Below, one piece after another: positions 12,001 to 21,000 of a stretch of DNA of 64,000 nucleotides. A program made the position numbers and the translations under genes. Under the pieces are notes generated by a model, which did no database searches, had not been told where the DNA came from, and saw only the letters and a list, made by a program, of their open reading frames with translations. The DNA is from Leptasterias polaris. Taxonomy: Eukaryota; Echinodermata; Asteroidea; Forcipulatida; Asteriidae. Each line of letters starts with the position of its first letter. Within the stretch, counting starts at the first letter, position 1. The stretch lies in assembly GCA_037783415.1 (NCBI GenBank), contig JAZGTN010000097.1, positions 4,774,001 to 4,838,000 of the forward strand, read 5' to 3'.

Positions 12001-15000
12001 GTCTCTGTTAATAAATCATCCCATGACTGTTTGGATGTTCTTTTTGGAGCTCCGTCTTTTTCAAACAGTCAAGGCGATGGTTAAAACTGACCCAATCTTT
12101 GATGTTTTTATGCATCTTCACGGAAGAAAGGGAGGGTGGGTTTGTTAGAGAAGGGGTAGGGTTGTTTAGGGGGATGAGGAAAGGGATGTTAGAACTCACT
12201 AAAAGAAATTTTTTCTGGTGAGAAATGTAGTAACTTATTTTTGTGTAATTTCAGAAGAAAACATTACAATTGTAGCAAACTATTAAAACACAATTTCATA
12301 AAAGAAACTATTACATATAATTGGTAACTCATACCAATAAAAGATGTGCTGCTTGACTAAGGCTTTCACAATTTGGTCCCGCTGGGCAAATCTCTGACTG
12401 TAAAGACCAGTTACACCTCTGTCTCCTGCCCAATCAGCCAAGCTATCAGAAACAGCAGTGAAGTCCTCCTCTGTGCAAGTTGCCAGCTTGGATCAAACAC
12501 ATAACTTTTAAATACTCCTCCATTCTATACAAGTGTACTGCACGCTAATATGTCCTTTGTATGTCTATTGCCAAAACACAATTTACCCAAAAATTGTTTA
12601 TAGGGCCTAGTTCATTATTCGAAGAACTTGAAACAATAAAACATGTATCGCAACTCGGACAATTATGCTTATCAATTCATTTTGTTGCTTTTAGTTTGGG
12701 GCTTTACTCTCCACTTTTTTGGTTGCATTTTCCTTTATTTAAAAGCAATTGTTTACAATTATGAAGTTTGCTAAATGGTAAATACAGCATTCTGTACAGT
12801 ATGGTGGAAAGGTATTGTGCTCCCTAAGTTGTTATTGAACTTATTACCCTATGTAATTTTTCATGCACTTCATAATCTGTAACACACTCATACCCAAGAG
12901 TGCACTTCAGGTCTCCACCAAACATAAGGTTGTACAGTGCTGGCTCTAGTACAGGGAGGCCAGGCCCTCCCTGTGTGATACTCCACCGTACCAACTTGCC
13001 TGCCAGAAGGTAGGTTTCCTTTTCAAGGAGATCTACACTGTGTGTGAAATATTGGTGTCCTTCCTCTTGCCCTCAAGAATTCCCATCTCATTCACAACTG
13101 CCTTCATAAGAAGCCTAAGAAAGTAACATGTATAAAATAGTTATTCCTGTGAAGTTTGCAAGTACACCACCCAAGGTCAAAAACATAAACACACCTTCAA
13201 TATAAATACTGCAAAATTATAAAATACTGTAACACTTAAAATACCTGTGTCACATAAAGGCTGCTTGCTAATAACCATTCAAATAAAACAAAAAATATAC
13301 TTTTCTCTTTGGGCTAATGATTCAGAAGAATGTTTTATTCAAAATTGTATGGCTACAAAAAGATTGATGAAGTGTAGAAATATGCCCACCATGATTAGCA
13401 AGCAAGAATAAATGGAAGAGAAAGGAAAATAACTCCCATGGGAGGAAGGGTCTGTGTAATTTTATCAGTGAAGATGAGGGTGGTCAGGGGGTCATTAAAA
13501 AAAAACTCATAAATTTGTAAAGTCCAAGACAGCATGTCTATACACTGGTGTCTGGGTGGGCATTTAATTAATTAGGATGGGGCAGCTGTTAGCCTGTAAG
13601 ACTGGGGTAAGAGTGTGGGGCACAACAACATTATAAGCTTACAGTACTGTCAAATGTTTTACCTAAACATCTCCCGTCTTGGCCCTCCAATGTCGACTCC
13701 TTCTTCACCTACAAACTGTACCCGAACTAACTTATCAAACTGGAAATTTGGCTTAAGGACTGCATACACCACTGATTTCATCAAACGGTGTCGGTTTATA
13801 ACCACCAGCTGGGTTTCGTCAAAAGGAACCAAGTCTGGCTCGTGTATTGAATACTGGGATACAACATCACTGAGAGTCAATACAGAGGTGTCATCACTGG
13901 TAGTGCTGAATAAAATGTGGAAAACAATTGAAAAATGTTCTTACAAAAATGAATACAACTTCAAGAGCATACATACTTTCCATTTAATGTAGCATAAAAT
14001 TAAACTTGAGAAATGAGACTTGGAATGAAGATAAACAAAATAAAAACATTTTGTGAACATTTAAAGTCTTCGGTTTTACTACGTTTTTATTTATTTTGTT
14101 TTTGGTCCAATCATTACAACAAATAAAATGACTGGCTACAAACTTTGTCAATCGTGCATGGAATGCCCAATATTTGCTTTATCGATGTGATTGCATTCAA
14201 AGCAAAGAACTGCAGCAGAATGCTGAACATAAAAGTGACACCGATATGAAGTATCATATCTGATTCCATAAAGTGTGTGAAGACTAATATTACAATTTTA
14301 GGGTTTAAGAAGGTCATAGAGCCAACTACAGCAAAATGCACACAATACCTTGGTTGGATGTCATCTCGCAGACTATTCTCGATAGCAAGAGATATGTCTT
14401 CATCAAAATCATTCTGGTCTGAGTCTACTCATAAACTGGCGTAGGTGTTGTATGCCACGCTGCAGTAGAAGATCAACACATAAATTAACATCTCTCATTG
14501 GCTCTGTAACTTCACCAGCAGATTTAAAGTCAACTATTTTATAAAACTTGATGTTATATTATAGGGTTTTGTTTTCCGTTTTAAACCATGGCGACATGTT
14601 GATATGCAAAAGAAAACATCCTCATATTTTAAAAAGGTAACAAATTGGAAAGGGCATCATGACCTTGGTATTTTATTTGTAAGTATTGTCCAGAACCACA
14701 AGAAACATACAGCAGGTTCATTCAAAGAAAACAGTATACAATTACTTACTTGTTTGCCTCACTGCTAGTCGAAGTTGAGGCCACCTACAACAGAAGTCAA
14801 CAAAAACCTTCATTGTTTCAGACAATTAAAGGCAGATCATATCATTAACAAAGGACCTATAAAATGAGCTTTAAGCTACTCAAAATAACTTATTTGCGTG
14901 AACGTGCTCGCCACTACAAATGAGAAATTATTATCAAATTTGTCACTTGTATTACCAACAATTACCATAAAAACATAACTGGTTTTAAGCAGCAAAAAAA

Positions 15001-18000
15001 AATAAAAATAAAACAAAATAACACAACGAAAAAAAACCCCACAACCACAACAACAGCAACAAGAATAAATCCCCAAAACAACAACAGACAGAAACAAAAA
15101 AAATAAACATTACCTGCGTGTGTCGACGGAGGCGTTTTACAGGAGTGTCTGGTTGTACAACAGCAGTCTTGCTACTTGCCTGCCGGATTCAGAAAACAAT
15201 ATACTCTACATAATACAGAGGTTGGTAGTTACCATTGTAACAATAAAAACACAATGTCACTTTAAATTTAACAGTAATTGCTATTAAATAAATTAACACT
15301 ATGGAACACAAATGGTAATGATCAACTTAAGAAAAATGCATGGAGAAATTATTTTCAACTTATGCAAACCTGTAGTTGTGATGTATCCTTTGGTTGGAGG
15401 ACATCTGGTAAGTCATCGGCACTAAGCTCACCATCATCATCACTCGTCTTTTGAAAGGAAAGTTATTCAAGAAAAAGTCACAACAAAATACTTTATTGTT
15501 TCAACTAAGTAATGATAAACATTCAATCAAAATTAACACAATTATGATATGAGCTAAATTAGAATGAAACCTCACTTTTAAGTGCAGTTTCCAATAAAAT
15601 GGCATTCCACATAACTATGTTGTTTTAACTGTTGTTTGAACTTTCACAAGGGATCTCTTTTTGGAAGCACAAAACTGAATTTGGAATTAGAGGTCATCTG
15701 TTAATTGAGTATGTACAATGTTTATTTAAAAATTTAAATTGTTTCATCTTAAAATTTCCTAGCTGTAAAATCTTTAAAAAGCTGCAGGAGTCAGTTGATT
15801 TTGAGATTTCAACACCATTACCTCAATCGCCAGATCTTCTGAATGCCGCTTCCTCTTAGTACTTTCATTTTCCTGTAAATGGGCCAAGAGTGACATTAAT
15901 ACTCTCATATTTTGAAACCCTGTACCAAAAATTGTTGGTTAGAAAAACTCAATAAATGGGCATGAATGTTCTATAGGGTATAGATAGAAATAAAACTTTT
16001 GAGTGTTTAAAATGACAATGGCAGGGTTATCTTTTCCAGTGGGTGTTAGTGTCCGGAATAATCACAACATTCCAGTGAATAATAAATACAAAGTGAATAA
16101 GAGACAGGTAATACTATATTGGTATTGTGTTTATGGCACATACATTGTAATGCAGTACATTACCATACCTTGTCAAAGAAACTCTCAATAGTAAGGTCAT
16201 ACATGCTGTGGCACATGATGTATAAGCATCCTTGCCCACATGTGGACAACACCTCGGTGCCACCCCATTTAAAATGTGAAGAAACCCTTGGCCTCTGAAG
16301 TTTCTTACCACATTCGGGAAGAACACTGCAAACAATTGATGTCAAAGAAAAAAATTAAGTTTACATGAAAAAACTGTTGCAGTACACATTGTAACTTTAT
16401 TTAGGTTTATTGTTTTGAACAATTGGTGAAAGGTGAGAAGGTAAACCATGTTCATATATAATAATCAAAATAGTGTTAATTAGGTTTGGTTTGGTTTTTG
16501 TGGTTTTATTGTGGTGGTTGCTGTCGCCTGTTTTTGAGGTGGTTGGTGTTTAATTGTTGCTGTTGATTTTGTTGCTCTATTTCTTTCAACCTTATTACTT
16601 TGTCAATGTAATTAACAGTAAGATAGTCCTACCTTAAGTAATCAAATTGAAATTGATCACTCTCCTTGAGATGAAATACCCCTCTGAAGACGGAAGCAAT
16701 TTCATCTACTACCTCTGTAGGAGGCATATCTCGTTGAATGGATATCTTTCCAGACATCCCATTTTTGGCCAGGTACTCTCTCCGTTTACCTCGAGGAATT
16801 GACACAATATTCGATGACTCAAAAGGCAAACAAAAAATGTCCTTTGACACGTTCCTTGAGCAGTGTCACAAAAAGGTGATATTTTTGTTAACGTTAGCTA
16901 TACGTTGTAACCAAATTCCTCGTATGCAAATTTATAGGGCGTGGAAATACGTCACGTGTCCTAGAGGTTTTTTCTCTTTGTGTTTATGCCTAATTTAGAC
17001 AAGCTATTTTGGTTAATAAAAAGGTGGTCTTATTTTTTCGTACAAGTAGGATAGTAAAAGCAAATTCCTGAGGAGACGGGCATATCGTTGAAGGGTGCGG
17101 TAGCATCAGGAGTGAGCTCTGCGATCAAGAATAGTGATCAAGTCTTGGGTATATTTTCCCAGAAAGTTAGGCGATAGCCTAGATAAATTTAAGATCGAGT
17201 AGATCGTCTTGGCGACATTTTTAGCCAATAGTTTCAGCGGTAGCTGAAAGTGAGAGTGGTGGTGAATTAGGAGGTTTGTGAATGGGGATATTGAAGAACC
17301 CCGAGTCTCCCGTTTTATGCGGAGAAAGCCAGTTGAAACTAAGTGTAATTCTTTATTTTATTGTTGTTAAATGGCTTAGTTTTGCAGTAGAAGAGAAGCT
17401 GTTTTTAGCTTACCTGGTGATTCATTTGTTTGAGTATGTAAATTGTAGGGATCGGAAAAAAAAACACCCAGACATAGATAAGGAGTACTATGGTGTGTTT
17501 TTTCTGCTGTAAAGTATTATGAAATCGACCTTGTTTGTAAACTTGTCAGGTTAGGGTCAGGTTATTATTATATTTCATACAATATTTCCAGGGCTTCCTA
17601 TGTGGGCCGAGAACTAGCCCCGAAGTGGAAAGGGTGAAGTGACGAGCCCGAACTCATTATTTGGACCAAGTGGGATCCTGAACAGCCCCATCAAAAGGAT
17701 TAGACTTCGGCAGAGACAAGGCCGGACGGCCACATTCCAATACTGGGACGTCAGATATACTCACAGTCGTATATAAAAGAACTTTGGTGGCGGGTAGGAT
17801 TTTTTATATTATATTAGAGCAATTCAAATCTTCACGCGTGTGTGTGCTCTAAACACGAAGACCGCAATAAGTATAAAGGATTTAGGACTAATATAATCCC
17901 CTCGTTCATTAATGTAATTATGGTTTCACTGGTAGTTAATTTGGTTTATTTTCTTGTAGATAGCTGTAAATAAATAATTCATAATCTGTACCATTTTTGA

Positions 18001-21000
18001 GAGGAAATTGTATATTATCTAGGGTCAGTATTGAATTCAGTCTCGGACGCATTGCGCGTGTAGGCAGGGTGGTCCCGGGTTTTGTGACAAGCGGGATACC
18101 TTTGACTTGGAAACTCTGTCTCGAGTCCTTGGCCTTGGACGGAAGGACGGAGTGGGCCATTGATGTGTCTGACACACACAAAGAAAGCAACACAAAGTTA
18201 GCATTTTTTTTGGTTATCATGGTCAAACATTTCAAGTAAAAACAAGACACAAAAGTCATTAACCCTGCAACCTCCCAACCACCACCACACCCCCCTAAAA
18301 AGTGGACATTGATGAAAAATTACTCTGAAACATGACTGACAAGGATCAGTAATCACACACACAGTGTACATGTACACCCCTACCAAACACACACAAAATT
18401 GTTGTGATATTTTATTTTTGTGAGCCATAAACAGTGCCCCAAAATGGCTAATTTATTGTTGAATTTTAAGTAACATCTGAACATAGGCACACTCTAGACC
18501 CAGTAATGGGGGTTGGAACTTGGAGAGTTTGTTGACAAAGCAAAAGTGTAATTTGTTAACAACAGGCATGAGAATCTTCCGGTTTAAACCGGAATTCCGG
18601 TTTTTTCCCTTTCAAATTTGTGGTCTTCGAGTTCAATGTAAATTTGATATAAAATTTGGGGGGTGAGTTGTTGGGGTATACATTTGGATCTCGCTAATCC
18701 CTCTTCTTGGTCTTATGAGAAATTGTAAGTTTACACGCTTCCGTTCGTAATAAATTGCCGCCCGGCAGCGGCCGGCCCAATATGCGTTGATTTGTTTCTT
18801 CCATGTGCATGCAGCGCGTTCAATTGATATCTGTAGACTTCTTTCAGTCTTTCCCCGCTTCATTCATGGTACGGTTTGACCGTAATACATGTATGTTTAC
18901 TGTTGCAGCAAAGGAACATTCGTGGAGACATTGAAAAGTCTACTGACAACAACATACGGTGTTTTGGATGCGCGCGCATCGTTATACTTTTTTTACCAGT
19001 CGTCAGTACGAACCTTCATAGGCTTAAGTGCCGTTTCTTCGATACGTTTAATGTGTTTTACGGCTGGAGATATTTTTACGCATTGAACTATGACCTGGAA
19101 GAAACTTATAGACAATGAGTGTGCGACACACGTGTGGGGAGGTTCGTTAACGTCTGACGTCTCACATTATTTTTCCAAAATGCTATGGTTTATAAACTGT
19201 TGGGATCTTGGAGATACGAAAAGGTGTTTGAAGAACAAGTTTCAATGGCCAAAGGGGGGCAACACTTAACACAATTATTCACTATAACAGGTAAAAAGAC
19301 CCCCCAAAAATCAATTTTTGTAACAAAAGCATGACTGCTCCGTTCATAATCATTTATTTTCGTGGAAGTAAGTTCCGAATATCATTTTATTTTGAGCTTT
19401 TTAAGACAATATACGTCTAGCACTGTTATGATTTCATCTTGTTTATAAGTATTTTCCTCCTATTAACATGTCCTCGATCCCACAAATGGTCCCCAAAACG
19501 CCAGAGGAATTCACTGAGTGCGACGCTGACGCCTGGGTAAACTTGCCCAAATTCCGGACACGCAAAAATTTGGACCTTGCCCAAAATCCGGACATACAAT
19601 TTTTAGCGTAAATATTTTTCCGGTTTTTTTATCATCGCATATTCTCATGCCTGTAACAAGAATAATGCTACTCACCCTAGCATTTGTTGGTGTCGATTGG
19701 ACTACATTAGTGGCAGTGGTACATGTAGTAGCATTCAGGCTGTTGTTGGTTGTGCTACTGCCAGGGACACGGGTATTGCCTTGCGGTGTAACAACAGCGT
19801 TCGGAGTTTCTTGTCGCAGCAGCTGACTCGAAATTTGCGTAACAGCTGACTGAATGATCTGTTGGATGCTAATGTCATCGGCCATGACCAGTTTCAATAT
19901 ACAAATACAGGCTCCAGAAAAAAATTAGAGTAGACAAGGCTAGAACTTTAGAAGCAGAAAGACGACGAAAACAGCACTCAATCGTACAAAAAGACCACGG
20001 TCTGGTGTCCGTCACCTGCGTTTGGTTTAGCTATTGTACATACATCTGTTTTTCTCCATGTGCATATCAAAAAAAAGACCAGACTGACTTCTGGCTCCAT
20101 GCTTCGATCGACCCAGCGACCTGTCATCCCCGCCTCCGTGCCGGATGTTATGACTTGATGTATAGACTACTGGGCGTGGCTATATACTCAATTTACATAT
20201 AACACCATTATTTATATATAATGAAAGCAGCGCACAGTCATTATTTAGTATATCATAGCCTCGTCCGCGTAGTTGTAAAAACAGTTTCAATTATTTATAT
20301 ATAATCGTGTCGCGCAAAAAACATTATTTACATATAAAAATTGGCAGTCACAGTTAGTAAAGTGATCCACAAAATTATATGTATAAAATGAAACACGGAG
20401 CAACTGACCAGCATTTATATGTATATAAACATAGTGTGCAAAAACTAATTATTTACATATAAAATGTGTCAGTCGTCATTATTTAGATATAAGTATAATG
20501 ATCCGCAAAATTATATGTATATAATGAAACCTGCCTAACAATTATTTATTATATAATTGCATGTGTAAATTAAATGATTTACATATAAATTTTGTCAGTC
20601 GTAATTATTTATATATAAGTGTAATGATCCGTTAAATTATATATATATAATGAAAGTTGTCCAGAAATTATATACATATAATTGCATGTACAAAGTTAAT
20701 TATTTATATATAAAAATCTATCCGTTTTTCGACATTATTTGTAAATAATGAAATTGTGTTTAAGATTATATATATATATAATGAAAGCTTTCATACGATT
20801 ATATATAAACAATTGTGTGGTGCAAAAATGATTATTTGTAAATAAAGATTAAATAATGGTTAAATAATGAATTATATATTATATAATGAATTATTTGTAA
20901 ATAATTGCGTTAAATAATAAGTTTACACTTGGCGCCTCATAAATACACAGGTAGGACACTTTATTAACAAATGGAGATATTTTAATGAGAAATCAGTGAA

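Larger units (their letters stand above)
10737..19885 (-). pseudogene. broken UIM/HECT-type ubiquitin-ligase-like gene inside the element
   Basis: About eleven exons can be followed on the - strand. In order they give an N-terminal Ser/Thr/Gln-rich segment (19676-19885), a basic segment resembling the N-terminus of multicopy G2E3-like HECT proteins of fish and invertebrates (16633 upward, 16169-16325), low-complexity linkers, a UIM-like motif (14349-14425) and HECT blocks (13663-13905, 12848-13114, 12335-12486, 11304-11536, 10737-10870). HECT proteins accept ubiquitin on a C-terminal cysteine and pass it to a substrate. Here the last exon runs into the terminal repeat before that cysteine block. 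There is also a frame break near 13062 and a TGA formed across the 12335/11536 junction. Exon order is mostly phase-consistent, but the links A-B and G-H are unresolved. Confidence 0.65.
10021..20941 (-). mobile_element. 10.9 kb DNA element with ~0.78 kb TIRs carrying a UIM/HECT gene
   Basis: The two ends are inverted copies: TATGAGGCGCC starts the left arm and GGCGCCTCATA ends the right arm. The repeat continues inward to about 10799 and 20158 with very few differences. A direct 6-bp duplication, AATACA, flanks it at 10015-10020 and 20942-20947. The interior holds one intron-containing gene on the - strand with N-terminal, UIM-like and HECT segments. I see no DDE transposase, integrase, helicase or polymerase reading inside. 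It may be a non-autonomous element that captured a host gene, or an unrecognised class. The 6-bp duplication argues against Tc1/mariner (2 bp), piggyBac (4 bp) and hAT (8 bp). Confidence 0.8.

Noticed and set aside
14876..15097. Cys/Phe-rich reading on the - strand
   Set aside because: Comes from A/C-rich simple sequence between exons of the element gene; no family motif.
17000..17990. Solo LTR with TATA box
   Set aside because: No clear TG...CA ends, duplication or primer-binding site could be found; kept only as an unassigned segment.
18633..18863. Basic 76-residue protein encoded by the CAGGCATGAGAAT element
   Set aside because: Present in both copies, but so is the surrounding non-coding sequence at similar identity; no start context or domain supports a real gene.
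10021..20941. Polinton/Maverick identity for the large TIR element
   Set aside because: The 6-bp duplication and long TIRs fit, but no polymerase B, integrase, ATPase, protease or capsid reading is present and the ends do not start AG.
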